A stretch of DNA of 31,698 nucleotides. Origin: an uncultured Lachnospiraceae bacterium (GTDB lineage: Bacteria; Bacillota; Clostridia; Lachnospirales; Lachnospiraceae). Location of the stretch: contig CAKRMH010000025.1 in assembly GCA_934364805.1 (NCBI GenBank), forward strand, positions 1 through 31,698, in the 5' to 3' direction. Every line of letters begins with the position of its first letter. Position 1 is the first letter of the stretch. This document shows, piece by piece, positions 16,580 through 24,751 of the stretch. The position numbers and the translations under genes were made by a program. The notes beneath the pieces were generated by a model. That model saw only the letters and a program-made list of their open reading frames with translations. It ran no database searches and had not been told where the DNA came from.

Positions 16580-17539
16580 ATGAAGAAAAAGAAAAGAACC
16601 GTCAGCTATGCAAAATGGGGCTATATCTTTATTCTCCCATTTTTCATCACATATTTCATTTTTTCTTTGATTCCGCTGGCGGATACAGTCAGATATAGTT
16701 TTTACGAATACTATCGTTCTGGAATCAAAGAGATCGGACCAAATTTTGTAGGACTGGCAAACTATGCAAGCCTTTTGAAATCTGACATGCTGCAATATGG
16801 TGCAAATACATTGATTCTCTGGATTATTGGATTTATTCCGCAGATCGTTATCGCACTGGTGCTTGCATGCTGGTTTACAGATGCCCGCCTGAAAATCCGC
16901 GGCAAGCAGTTTTTCAAGGTTGTGATTTATCTTCCAAACCTGATCATGGCATCTGCATTTGCAATGTTATTCTTTGCATTATTCTCAACAAGCGGACCGG
17001 TCAATTCCATTTTAATGTCGATTGGACTCATTCATACGCCAATTGATTTTATGGGATCGGTTTTTGGCACCAGATCACTGATTGGATTCATGAACTTCCT
17101 GATGTGGTTTGGTAATACGACCATCATGCTGATTGCCGCAGTAAACGGAATCAGCGTAGAAATTTTCGAAGCATGTGATCTGGATGGATGTAACAGCATA
17201 CAACGTTTTCTTTATATTACTCTCCCAATGATCCGTCCGATCCTTGCATATACATTGATCACTTCTATTATCGGTGGCCTGCAGATGTTCGATGTACCGC
17301 AGATCCTTACGAATGGACAGGGTAATCCGGACCGATCATCCATGACGCTCATCATGTTCTTAAATAATCATCTGAAGAGTAAAAACTATGGTATGGCAGG
17401 TGCGTTGTCTGTTTATCTGTTCATTATCAGTGCAATTTTATGTTTTATCGTATATCGTATGACGAATGACAGTGACCCGGATGGCTCTAAAAAAGCAGCA
17501 AAAAAGGCTGCACGAGAAGAAAGAAGAAGGAGGAAATAA
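16580..17539 (+). CDS. CUT1 ABC importer permease subunit 1 (MalF-like)
   Basis: This is a 319-residue inner-membrane permease with a lysine-rich N-terminus and about six hydrophobic helices. The ABC coupling (EAA) loop EIFEACDLDGCNSIQRF, followed by LPMIRP, is at about residues 190-220; it docks on the shared ATPase. ATG 16580 is chosen over an in-frame ATG at 16535, because AGAAAGG stands 9 bases before it and the upstream candidate lies inside the hairpin. The C-terminus is strongly basic. It forms the channel with the next gene. No ATPase gene is present in the locus, so an MsmX-type shared ATPase encoded elsewhere is expected. Confidence 0.9.
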   Translation: MKKKKRTVSYAKWGYIFILPFFITYFIFSLIPLADTVRYSFYEYYRSGIKEIGPNFVGLANYASLLKSDMLQYGANTLILWIIGFIPQIVIALVLACWFTDARLKIRGKQFFKVVIYLPNLIMASAFAMLFFALFSTSGPVNSILMSIGLIHTPIDFMGSVFGTRSLIGFMNFLMWFGNTTIMLIAAVNGISVEIFEACDLDGCNSIQRFLYITLPMIRPILAYTLITSIIGGLQMFDVPQILTNGQGNPDRSSMTLIMFLNNHLKSKNYGMAGALSVYLFIISAILCFIVYRMTNDSDPDGSKKAAKKAAREERRRRK

Positions 17540-17542
17540 AAA

Positions 17543-18388
17543 GTGAAACCAAATAAAGCAAAGCATTTTCGCAGTATTTTTGCACACATTGTATTGATTG
17601 TTTTATCATTTTTGTGTCTGTTCTTCTTCTATATTCTGATTGTAAATGCAACGCGTTCACATGCAGAATTGCAGAAAGGATTCTCAGCACTTCTAGGAAC
17701 ACATTTTCTGGATAATCTGAAAAATGTTGCAAAAGACGGAAGTTTTCCAATGATTCGCGGCATTGTGAATAGTTTGATCATTTCTGCAAGCAGCGCAGCG
17801 ATTTGTACATATTTTTCATCTTTGACGGCATACGGTCTTTATGCATATGACTTTAAAATGAAAAAAGCTGCATTTACATTTATTATGGCAATCCTTGTCA
17901 TGCCGACACAGGTTACCGCAATGGGATTCCTCAGATTGATCACCAAAATGGGAATGTATGATTCCTGGCTTCCGCTGATCATTCCATCCATTGCATCTCC
18001 GGCAGTATTTTACTTTATGTACAGTTATTTAGAGTCATCTCTTCCGTTGTCTTTAGTAGAGGCTGCAAGAATCGATGGTTCCGGTGAATTTAAAACATTC
18101 AACTATATTGTTCTCCCAATTATGAAACCGGCAATCGCAGTACAGGCAATCTTTACGTTTGTAGGATCATGGAATAACTATTTCGTACCGGCACTTATTA
18201 TTCAGTCCAAAAATAAGATGACAGTTCCAATTCTGATCGCAACACTTCGTGGCGCAGATTATATGAACTTTGATATGGGTAAGATTTATATGATGATCAC
18301 GGTTGCAATCGTACCGATCATTGTGATCTACCTGTTCCTGTCAAAATTTATCATTGCCGGAGTAACGCTTGGCGGTGTGAAGGAGTAG
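17543..18388 (+). CDS. CUT1 ABC importer permease subunit 2 (MalG-like)
   Basis: This is a 281-residue membrane permease with six predicted helices and the EAA loop VEAARIDGSGEFKTF followed by LPIMKPAI (about residues 172-200). It pairs with the upstream permease to form the transport pore. The start is GTG at 17543, 3 bases after the previous stop, with AAGGAGGAA 8 bases before it. A GTG start and tight spacing suggest translational coupling. The C-terminus GVTLGGVKE is typical of MalG-type subunits. Confidence 0.9.
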   Translation: MKPNKAKHFRSIFAHIVLIVLSFLCLFFFYILIVNATRSHAELQKGFSALLGTHFLDNLKNVAKDGSFPMIRGIVNSLIISASSAAICTYFSSLTAYGLYAYDFKMKKAAFTFIMAILVMPTQVTAMGFLRLITKMGMYDSWLPLIIPSIASPAVFYFMYSYLESSLPLSLVEAARIDGSGEFKTFNYIVLPIMKPAIAVQAIFTFVGSWNNYFVPALIIQSKNKMTVPILIATLRGADYMNFDMGKIYMMITVAIVPIIVIYLFLSKFIIAGVTLGGVKE

Positions 18389-18427
18389 AAAAACTGAACA
18401 TAAAAATAAAATAATAAAGAAACAACA

Positions 18428-18474
18428 AAAAGGAACGCTATGGCAGAATTAGAAAAGTTAATAGCGTTCCTTTT
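18428..18474 (+). terminator. Perfect-stem hairpin between permease and SBP2
   Basis: AAAAGGAACGCTAT (18428-18441) is the exact reverse complement of ATAGCGTTCCTTTT (18461-18474), with a 19-base loop. On the plus strand only four T follow the GC part, so termination may be partial. This would separate the importer transcript from the SBP2-chemoreceptor unit or make the latter read-through dependent. Confidence 0.6.
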
Positions 18475-18539
18475 GATATACAAATAAGATATTGCAAAAG
18501 GACAGACATTATTAGGGATGGTATCAGAAAGGAGCACAT

Positions 18540-19895
18540 ATGAAAAAGAAAATAGTAAGTGTGTTGATTTTGGTGGCAATCGGTACAACTCTTTTTGTAG
18601 GCTGTGGAAACAGAAATAACCTGGGAACAGAGAGTGATGTGGCAGATACAGATGAAGAGGAAGGAAAAGTTGTCAATATTTATTGCTGGAATGATGAATT
18701 CAAGCAAATTTATGAAGTCTATGCAAAGGATCTGGAAGAAAAGCATGGTGTAGAAGTGAATTTTGTAATAATCTCCAGTGATAACAATGCATATCAGATT
18801 AATCTGGACGAGGCTCTGGAAGAACAGGATGAAGCGATCGATGATGATAAGGTCGATATGTTCTTAATCGAAGCAGATTATGCTGGTAAATACATAAAAT
18901 CGGACTATGTCTTAGATGTAGTCAGTGATGTTGGACTTACAGAAGATGATTTGAAAGATCAGTATAATTATACAAAAGAGATCGTGAGCGATAATGGAGT
19001 ACAGAAAGCAACAACATGGCAGGCAACACCTGGGCTTTTTGCATACCGCAGATCAATTGCAAAACAGGTTCTTGGAACCGATGATCCCAAACAGGTACAG
19101 GAGAAACTTTCCAGCTGGGAGGGATTTGATCAGGTTGCGCAACAAATGCATGATAACGGATACTATATGTTATCGGGCTATGATGATTCTTACCGTACAT
19201 TTTCCAATAATGTGTCATCTCCATGGGTAAAAGATGGAAAAATAGAGATTGATCCAAGTATTGAAAAATGGATCGAGCAGTCGAAGCAATATGCGGACAA
19301 TAATTATTCGAACCGCACAACACTCTGGAGTCCTCAGTGGAGTCTGGATCAAGGACTAGATGGAAAAGTGTTTGGCTTTTTTTATTCTACATGGGGAATC
19401 AATTTTACATTGATGGGTAATTCTCTTGCAGACAGTTTGGCTCCGGAGGAAAAAGGAAATGGTGCCTACGGTGATTATGCGGTATGTGAAGGACCACAGG
19501 CATATTACTGGGGCGGAACGTGGATGTGTGCCGTAAAGGGATCAGATAATATTCCGTTCGTTCGGGACCTTATGTATCGTTTATCGTGTGATGCAGACAC
19601 AATGAAGCAGATTACAGAGGATACGCAGGATTATACGAATAATCAGAGTGCTATGGAAGAACTTGCAGCGAGTGACTATAGTTCAGATTTCCTTGGCGGG
19701 CAGAATCATATTGCACTTTTTGCTGAGGCTGCAAAGAAGATTAATATGAGTAATACAACAGATTATGATAAGGATTGTAATGAACAGATTCAGAAAGCGT
19801 TTCATCCGTATTTTGATGGAGACATTACTTATGATGAAGCCCTTCAGGATTTTTACAATAGAATGAAGGCTCTTCATCCGGAATTATCAGAATAG
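18540..19895 (+). CDS. Second sugar-binding lipoprotein (SBP2), paired with a chemoreceptor
   Basis: This 451-residue lipoprotein (lipobox LFVGC, Cys at about 22) is clearly paralogous to SBP1 throughout. Shared blocks include NIY-WNDEF, DKVD-FL-E-DY, TWQ--PGL--YRR-IAK, and the C-terminal SDFLGGQN. Likely sugar-contact positions differ: CC in SBP1 TWQCCPG is AT here, and the tract after FYSTWGINFTL is longer. It has its own leader with AAAGGAG and starts 151 bp after the permeases, behind a hairpin. Only 13 bp separate it from the methyl-accepting chemotaxis protein. It may feed the same importer with another sugar, or present a sugar to the receptor; the position favours the latter, but this is inference. 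Confidence 0.87.
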   Translation: MKKKIVSVLILVAIGTTLFVGCGNRNNLGTESDVADTDEEEGKVVNIYCWNDEFKQIYEVYAKDLEEKHGVEVNFVIISSDNNAYQINLDEALEEQDEAIDDDKVDMFLIEADYAGKYIKSDYVLDVVSDVGLTEDDLKDQYNYTKEIVSDNGVQKATTWQATPGLFAYRRSIAKQVLGTDDPKQVQEKLSSWEGFDQVAQQMHDNGYYMLSGYDDSYRTFSNNVSSPWVKDGKIEIDPSIEKWIEQSKQYADNNYSNRTTLWSPQWSLDQGLDGKVFGFFYSTWGINFTLMGNSLADSLAPEEKGNGAYGDYAVCEGPQAYYWGGTWMCAVKGSDNIPFVRDLMYRLSCDADTMKQITEDTQDYTNNQSAMEELAASDYSSDFLGGQNHIALFAEAAKKINMSNTTDYDKDCNEQIQKAFHPYFDGDITYDEALQDFYNRMKALHPELSE

Positions 19896-19908
19896 GAGGC
19901 GGAATATT

Positions 19909-21639
19909 ATGAAAAAATTAAATAATATTAGCATTAAATTTAAAGTAATGTTTCCAATTGTGATTCTTGGTGTTGTTGTTTTGCTTGCTAGCATATTCAG
20001 TCTGAAAGATACCAGGCATCTCAGGGATACTGGGGTTGTGATTTCAGATGATTGCACAAAGAGCATTGAACTTCTTATGAATATGTCTGCGGAACTGGAG
20101 TCGATGGGAAAAAATATGTATGGTCACTGTGATGCGGATACTTCAATCACAAAGGATAGCTTTTCTGAGGTGATCAACGAGAAAATGGAAAAGATGCAAT
20201 CCTATTTTGATGAGTATAAAAAACAGCCATTGACAAATCGCGAAGAAGAATATTTTGGCGCAATGGAAAAGAAATTTGACAAATACAAAGACGGCATGAA
20301 TCAGGTTCTTGATGCAAGTTCCAAGGGAAATTCAGATGAGGCGATAGAGGCAATTAATGTTATACAGAAACCGACAGAGGATTACCTTTCTAAAAAGATT
20401 GAGAGTCTGATCAACATGCGGGAAACGGCAATGGATGAGGCATTAAATGCGCAGCAGAGGGCATACAATAATGCAAGAAATTCATCAATTGTTTTTATCG
20501 CAATTTCTGCTTTTATGATCGTATTTGCGATGTATATCTGTATGAAAGGAATTGTTGCCCCGATGCAGTATATCAGTAAAACACTTCAGAAGTTGATTAA
20601 GAACATTGAGAACAATGAAGGGGATCTGTCCGTTCGTCTTAAAATTTCTGGAAAAGATGAGATTGGAAGTGTTGGAACAAGTGTAAATGCATTTATCCAG
20701 ACATTGCAGGATGTTATGGAAAGAATTTCTGACAGTTCGCATCAGATGGATGAGATCGTATCTGAGGTAAATGTTAAAATCCAGAATTCTAATGAAAATT
20801 CAAATGATATTTCTGCAGTTATGGAAGAATTATCTGCTTCAATGCAGACAATGACAGATACAGTATCTGGTATTTCTGATGATATGAAAGAAATAGAAGA
20901 GCGCACAAAGAAACTTGCAGAACGCTCAGATCATATGCTGGATTATTCAGACAATATGGATCAGATGGCAAATGAATTAAAAAATGATGCAGTGGAAAAT
21001 AAGCAGAACACGGATCGGATGGCAAATGATATTATTGAAAGACTTCAGAAAACAATTGAGGATAGCAGACAGGTTGAAAAAGTCAGTGAACTTACCAATG
21101 ATATTTTAAATATTGCTGATCAGACAAATCTTCTGGCGCTAAATGCATCGATAGAGGCTGCCAGAGCAGGACAGGCAGGTCGAGGATTTGCGGTTGTTGC
21201 ATCAGAAATTGGACAGCTTTCAGAATCCAGCAGAGATGCTGCAGTCAATATTCAGGCAATTAATAAAACCGTTGTAGAAACAGTGCAGGAGTTAATTAAA
21301 AATTCCAGTGAACTTGTAACGTATATTCAGAACAATATTCTTCCGGATTATGACAAATTCGTATCTGCCGGAACACAGTATAATGAAGATGCCGTATATA
21401 TTCATGAGGTTGTGGGGGATTTTTATCAGATGTCTGACGAATTGAGACAAAAGACGGTTCATATTATGAATTATGTGGAGAATATCATTGGAGCTGTAAA
21501 AGAGAGTTCGAAAGGAATTAACCTTGCAGCTGCCAACACATTAAATCTCTCAAACGAAATCAGTGACATTTCAGAAAGAATTATGCAGAATAAAACGGTT
21601 GCTGATGAACTAAGTTCCGAGGCAAAGCATTTTATTTAA
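19909..21639 (+). CDS. Methyl-accepting chemotaxis protein
   Basis: This is a 576-residue transmembrane chemoreceptor. Membrane helix 1 is about residues 11-32. An extracellular helical-bundle (4HB-like) sensor spans roughly 33-190 and helix 2 about 192-214. The HAMP linker is 215-268 (DEIGSVGTSVNAF). The cytoplasmic signalling hairpin has the conserved tip NIADQTNLLALNASIEAARA (401-420) followed by GRGFAVVASEIGQLSESS, which contacts CheW and CheA. No C-terminal CheR-docking pentapeptide is seen. A helical-bundle sensor typically reads ligands directly or through a binding protein, so the adjacent lipoprotein SBP2 is the natural partner. This gene implies that the host is motile. AGGAGG lies about 9 bases before the ATG. 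Confidence 0.93.
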   Translation: MKKLNNISIKFKVMFPIVILGVVVLLASIFSLKDTRHLRDTGVVISDDCTKSIELLMNMSAELESMGKNMYGHCDADTSITKDSFSEVINEKMEKMQSYFDEYKKQPLTNREEEYFGAMEKKFDKYKDGMNQVLDASSKGNSDEAIEAINVIQKPTEDYLSKKIESLINMRETAMDEALNAQQRAYNNARNSSIVFIAISAFMIVFAMYICMKGIVAPMQYISKTLQKLIKNIENNEGDLSVRLKISGKDEIGSVGTSVNAFIQTLQDVMERISDSSHQMDEIVSEVNVKIQNSNENSNDISAVMEELSASMQTMTDTVSGISDDMKEIEERTKKLAERSDHMLDYSDNMDQMANELKNDAVENKQNTDRMANDIIERLQKTIEDSRQVEKVSELTNDILNIADQTNLLALNASIEAARAGQAGRGFAVVASEIGQLSESSRDAAVNIQAINKTVVETVQELIKNSSELVTYIQNNILPDYDKFVSAGTQYNEDAVYIHEVVGDFYQMSDELRQKTVHIMNYVENIIGAVKESSKGINLAAANTLNLSNEISDISERIMQNKTVADELSSEAKHFI

Positions 21640-21652
21640 TATGTTTTGCCTC
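21619..21652. terminator. Hairpin overlapping the chemoreceptor stop codon
   Basis: GAGGCAAAGCAT (21619-21630) pairs with ATGTTTTGCCTC (21641-21652) at 11 of 12 positions, around the stop codon. It has no long T-run on either side, yet it lies exactly between convergent genes, where a two-way stop would be useful. Confidence 0.4.
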
Positions 21653-21671
21653 AGAAAACTTTACAAAGTAA

Positions 21672-22904
21672 CTATTTATAAATTCCATTTATGGTGACAT
21701 CGAAGGTGGCATCTTTTCCGTTTAAGTTCTCCTTACCGTAGTTTTCCGGGAAGGTAACATTTACAGTGACCGTGTCACCTGGATGTGCACCGATTAACTG
21801 CTCTTCAAAGTTATCGATGTATGTACCTGACCCGATCGTAAGGTCGGTCCCCTGTCCTTTGGTATCGCCGCCGTCAAAAGCTGTTCCGTCAACATAACCG
21901 ACATAATCGATATTGACTTTGTCACCATCGGCAACGGTAAGGCTGCTGTCGGTCTGATAAGTGGTCGTATCGCTGCTTTCGGAGCTGGTGTCAGAAGCTT
22001 CTGTGGAGTCTGCTGTGTTATTGGAAGCACTGGTTTCTGTGTCGGTTACGGTATTGGAATCCGATGATTTTTTCAGGTTCGGGATGACTGCGATCAGAAT
22101 CAGGGCAGCCACAACGCAGACAGAGGCGATCACACAGGCAAGTGTTTTCGTGGAAAGCTTTTTCGAAGAAGCAGGGTGTTCTTGTTCTTCTTTCATGGCT
22201 TTTAATTTGCCGTACATCTTTTTATCTTCTACCTGAAGCAGGCTGCCATGGCGGTTCTTCTCGTATCTGCCGCTGGTGATGCGTTCGTTCAGATAGTCAA
22301 TGACGGTCCTTCCTGTGCTGTCTTTGACAAAGAGATCAAATCCGTTTTTGTTCAGATAATCCAGCTTTTTCTCATGCTCCTGTGTGGTAGCTGCTATGAG
22401 ATAGAACTGCACCAGATCATCATTGTGGATGGTATCCGGAGAGAATTTTCGAAGTTCCTTTAACATTTCGAGGGAGCAACTGCCAATCTCCGGATAACGG
22501 TCTTTGCATTTTCCTTTTTCAAGCAGTGTATTTAACATGCCGCTTACGCCACACTGCAGGGAAAGGGTGAACAGGGTATCACAGACTTCGCGGTCATCAT
22601 ACTGAAAACGTTTGTGAAATTTTGTGAGGCACTGGCCAACAAAGGATTTCCATTGGGATGACGCAGACTGCTCAAGAAAAATCTTTGGATTAAGATGGTT
22701 TTCCTGTCGGGCAATCGCTGAAACAATATCCAGGCTTTGCAGTGATACAAGCTGGCGGTGATAATGCATTTTATCTGTTTCAGGGATCTCTTTTAAAATT
22801 CCTTTCTGCAGCAAATAGGAAACATCCTCCCGGGAGTAAGTGCGGATCGCTTCACTCAGGGCATCCAGTGTGAACTCCGGTTTCTGGTCAGTAGTCTTTT
22901 TCAT
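21672..22904 (-). CDS. Membrane-anchored FKBP-type prolyl isomerase with cytoplasmic helical/ankyrin-like region
   Basis: This 410-residue protein has three parts. Residues 1-245 are a soluble, mostly helical region without a signal peptide, containing an ankyrin-like unit at about 182-207 (LDYLNKNGFDLFVKDSTGRT then VIDYL). A single membrane helix follows at about 254-275, with a Ser/Thr/Asp-rich spacer (278-322). An FKBP-type peptidyl-prolyl isomerase domain ends the protein (325-410; VNIDYVGYVDGTAFDGG, GSGTYIDNFEEQLIGAHPGD, VTFPENYG). The predicted topology is N-in, C-out, which would put the isomerase on the cell surface to help fold exported proteins. GGAGGT lies 9 bases before the ATG. 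I do not know the N-terminal region. It is separated by 122 bp from the anti-sigma gene on the same strand, so joint expression is possible. Confidence 0.8.
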   Translation of the reverse strand: MKKTTDQKPEFTLDALSEAIRTYSREDVSYLLQKGILKEIPETDKMHYHRQLVSLQSLDIVSAIARQENHLNPKIFLEQSASSQWKSFVGQCLTKFHKRFQYDDREVCDTLFTLSLQCGVSGMLNTLLEKGKCKDRYPEIGSCSLEMLKELRKFSPDTIHNDDLVQFYLIAATTQEHEKKLDYLNKNGFDLFVKDSTGRTVIDYLNERITSGRYEKNRHGSLLQVEDKKMYGKLKAMKEEQEHPASSKKLSTKTLACVIASVCVVAALILIAVIPNLKKSSDSNTVTDTETSASNNTADSTEASDTSSESSDTTTYQTDSSLTVADGDKVNIDYVGYVDGTAFDGGDTKGQGTDLTIGSGTYIDNFEEQLIGAHPGDTVTVNVTFPENYGKENLNGKDATFDVTINGIYK

Positions 22905-22923
22905 AATCGGTAAACCTCCATAT

Positions 22924-22968
22924 ATGTAAATTACATCTATTGTAGAATTTAATATGGAGTTGTGTTTA
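22924..22968 (-). promoter_or_regulatory. Possible FKBP-gene promoter with 13-bp palindrome
   Basis: On the minus strand TAAACA (22968-22963), 18 bases and TACAAT (22944-22939) form a weak promoter. An ATGTAAATTACAT palindrome (22924-22936) follows just downstream of the -10 box, where an operator would act. Short AT-rich palindromes are common, so this is tentative. Confidence 0.3.
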
Positions 22969-23026
22969 TTTTATGAAATTTATATACAGGACACAAAATG
23001 TTCATAATTTACAGAATGCATCTGCG

Positions 23027-23812
23027 TTACTGCATGGTGAAAAGCAGCTGGACAGCATCCGGCTGACCTTCCTGCGGAGCCTGGGCGCTTGCTTTTAACG
23101 TGACGGTCTCGCTGTTTCCATCCTCAAACTGGATCGTGCATGTGATCACGGTATCTTTTAACATTTCCTGAATTACCTGGGCTGTGGAAGTGGTTGTTGC
23201 GTTTTCGCCCCACACAAGATCCGGGTCCGGCATTACATAATCATCTTTCACAAGGTGCATAACATATTCTCCGGATTTTTGAGCCTCGTCGCTTACCGTA
23301 AGTTCGGTATAATATGAGATGGAATAATCGCTCCAGTCTGCCGGAACACTCAGTCCGGGATCAATGCTCTGGCATTTGGTGCCCTCTACCACGTGTTTTC
23401 CGGACTGCTCGATCACCTGAAAACACCCGTCGTTTACGCTGTAGGTGATGCTCTTTATGTTTTCTCCTTCGCAGACAAGCGGAAGGTCAAAGTTGTAATA
23501 ATAGAGACCATTCTCCTGACTTCCCATAATATGGCCTTCGCTTTCGGAATTTACGACGACAGCTTTTCCTTCTTCTAACGGAATATTGTCTCCGTTTTCA
23601 TTTGCATACACGATCGTGGTAAGTGCATCCTTCGTCTGGGTTATTTTTGCTGCTGCCACTACAAATGCCATGCATGCTGCTGCACATACAGCAATTTTTG
23701 CAATTTTTTTCATTTTCTTCCTCCTGTCTGGCGGATTGACAAGAATATCTGCATCGTTCACGCTGGGTGTAAGGGCTTGATGCAATAATTGTTCGAATTT
23801 CTCATCTGTCAT
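23027..23812 (-). CDS. Putative membrane anti-sigma factor / single-pass lipid-facing regulator
   Basis: This 261-residue protein has a short acidic-to-neutral cytoplasmic head (1-36, MTDEKFEQLLHQALTPS onward), one membrane helix (about 37-55, IAKIAVCAAACMAFVVAAA) and a large extracytoplasmic domain. This is the layout of anti-sigma factors paired with extracytoplasmic-function sigma factors. The outer part is beta-rich by eye and has no motif I recognise. It starts inside the last bases of the sigma gene (11-bp overlap), so the two are translationally coupled; that overlap is the main reason for the anti-sigma call. No zinc-type HxxxCxxC anti-sigma motif is seen. Confidence 0.6.
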   Translation of the reverse strand: MTDEKFEQLLHQALTPSVNDADILVNPPDRRKKMKKIAKIAVCAAACMAFVVAAAKITQTKDALTTIVYANENGDNIPLEEGKAVVVNSESEGHIMGSQENGLYYYNFDLPLVCEGENIKSITYSVNDGCFQVIEQSGKHVVEGTKCQSIDPGLSVPADWSDYSISYYTELTVSDEAQKSGEYVMHLVKDDYVMPDPDLVWGENATTTSTAQVIQEMLKDTVITCTIQFEDGNSETVTLKASAQAPQEGQPDAVQLLFTMQ

Positions 23813-24341
23813 ATCCCATTGCCTCCAATTTCTTTTTCAGTAATTTTTTTGCGGTATGCAGTCTGGTTTTTACAGTTCCCTCCGGGATTCCGAGATAATC
23901 TGCAATTTCATGGATCTGCATATCTGCAGAATAAAACAGATAAACCGGAAGACTGTATTTGTCGGGCAGTTCTGAGACGGCCTGCTGTACGGCAAGGATT
24001 CTTGCTTTTTCCAGATAGGTATCTTCCGGACTTTTCGCATTCTGCGAAGAGTTTATTTCCACACCGTTTTCATGCAGTTCATCCATACTGTCCGAAGGAG
24101 CCAGCCGCATATGCCTTGCATATTTTTTCTTTTGGTTTTTCCACAGTAACATTGCAACCGACAGCGCATAACTTTTGGCATTTCCGTCGGGTGTTAATTT
24201 TCTTGACTTTTCCAGCATTCGCACCATCGTATCCTGGTAAAGTTCATCTCCTGCCTCCTGATTCATGGTAACCACTCTGCAAAAACGCAGGATATCTTTT
24301 CCGTATTGCAATATAAACTGCTCAAAATCCGTTTGATTCAT
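23802..24341 (-). CDS. ECF-type sigma-70 family RNA polymerase sigma factor
   Basis: This is a 179-residue sigma factor with only regions 2 and 4. Region 2 is at about residues 10-75 (ILRFCRVVTMNQEAGDELYQDTMVRML for core binding and the -10 contact). Region 4 is at about 120-172, with a clear helix-turn-helix (MQIHEIADYLGIPEGTVKTR followed by LHTAKKLLKKKL) for the -35 contact. Such factors redirect RNA polymerase to a stress or envelope regulon and are held by a membrane anti-sigma factor, here the overlapping downstream gene. AAAGGA lies 9 bases before the ATG. The regulon is unknown; the neighbouring surface foldase gene is a plausible target. Confidence 0.87.
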   Translation of the reverse strand: MNQTDFEQFILQYGKDILRFCRVVTMNQEAGDELYQDTMVRMLEKSRKLTPDGNAKSYALSVAMLLWKNQKKKYARHMRLAPSDSMDELHENGVEINSSQNAKSPEDTYLEKARILAVQQAVSELPDKYSLPVYLFYSADMQIHEIADYLGIPEGTVKTRLHTAKKLLKKKLEAMGYDR

Positions 24342-24428
24342 CGTGTTGTGTCCTTTTGTTTCGTTCTTCCGCCGGCGTAAGAGTTATCCCTTACACTTAT
24401 ATATTGTCATATCAGGCCAGAAAGTTTT

Positions 24429-24471
24429 AAAAAAATAAGAGCGAGATCACTTTGCAGTGATTCGCCCTTAT
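24429..24471 (-). terminator. Rho-independent terminator of the tRNA-Ser gene
   Basis: On the minus strand a 16-bp near-perfect stem (one bulged base) is followed by seven T. It lies 23 bases after the tRNA 3' end and stops transcription before the sigma-factor gene. Confidence 0.87.
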
Positions 24472-24494
24472 GCTAGTTGGTATCGACCTTATAA

Positions 24495-24583
24495 CGGAGA
24501 GCACGGGATTTGAACCCGCGGTACCCTTTGCGGGGTACACGGCTTTTCGAGAGCCGCACCTTAAGCCACTCGGACAACTCTCC
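24495..24583 (-). tRNA. tRNA-Ser (anticodon CGA)
   Basis: An 89-base class II tRNA on the minus strand. The acceptor stem GGAGAGT pairs with GCTCTCC, with discriminator G. The D-arm is typical for serine (CCGAGTGG), the anticodon stem is CGGCT/AGCCG with loop CTCGAAA giving anticodon CGA (reads UCG), the long variable arm is GTACCCCGCAAAGGGTAC, and the T-loop is TTCAAAT. CCA is not encoded. The T-arm pairs allow one G-U. Confidence 0.96.
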
Positions 24584-24610
24584 ATAAAATTAGATGGATA
24601 CAACCTCTAT

Positions 24611-24638
24611 ATCATATCACAAGTCGTATATTTTGCAA
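24611..24638 (-). promoter_or_regulatory. tRNA-Ser promoter
   Basis: On the minus strand TTGCAA (24638-24633), 16 bases and TATGAT (24616-24611) lie about 27 bases ahead of the tRNA 5' end, a normal position for a sigma-A promoter with short leader. Confidence 0.6.
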
Positions 24639-24681
24639 ATAAATTACTGTATTTTGTGCAGGGATTTGCGAGTTTTCACAA

Positions 24682-24711
24682 TTGACGGAAGAACAATAAC
24701 TATATTATAAT
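24682..24711 (+). promoter_or_regulatory. Promoter of the phosphofructokinase operon
   Basis: TTGACG (24682-24687), an 18-base spacer and TATAAT (24706-24711) form a strong sigma-A promoter about 40 bases before the start codon. The short leader leaves no room for a riboswitch. Confidence 0.8.
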
Positions 24712-24751
24712 GTAGCGAGAACTATGGACTTTTCCAGGAAAGGATATGCTT

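Noticed and set aside
24377..24394. Short inverted repeat GTAAG...CTTAC upstream of the sigma factor
   Set aside because: Only 5 pairs plus isolated matches with an 8-base loop; too weak to call an operator.
24584..24751. Riboswitch or T-box ahead of phosphofructokinase
   Set aside because: The promoter leaves only about 30-40 bases of leader, too short for a known riboswitch.
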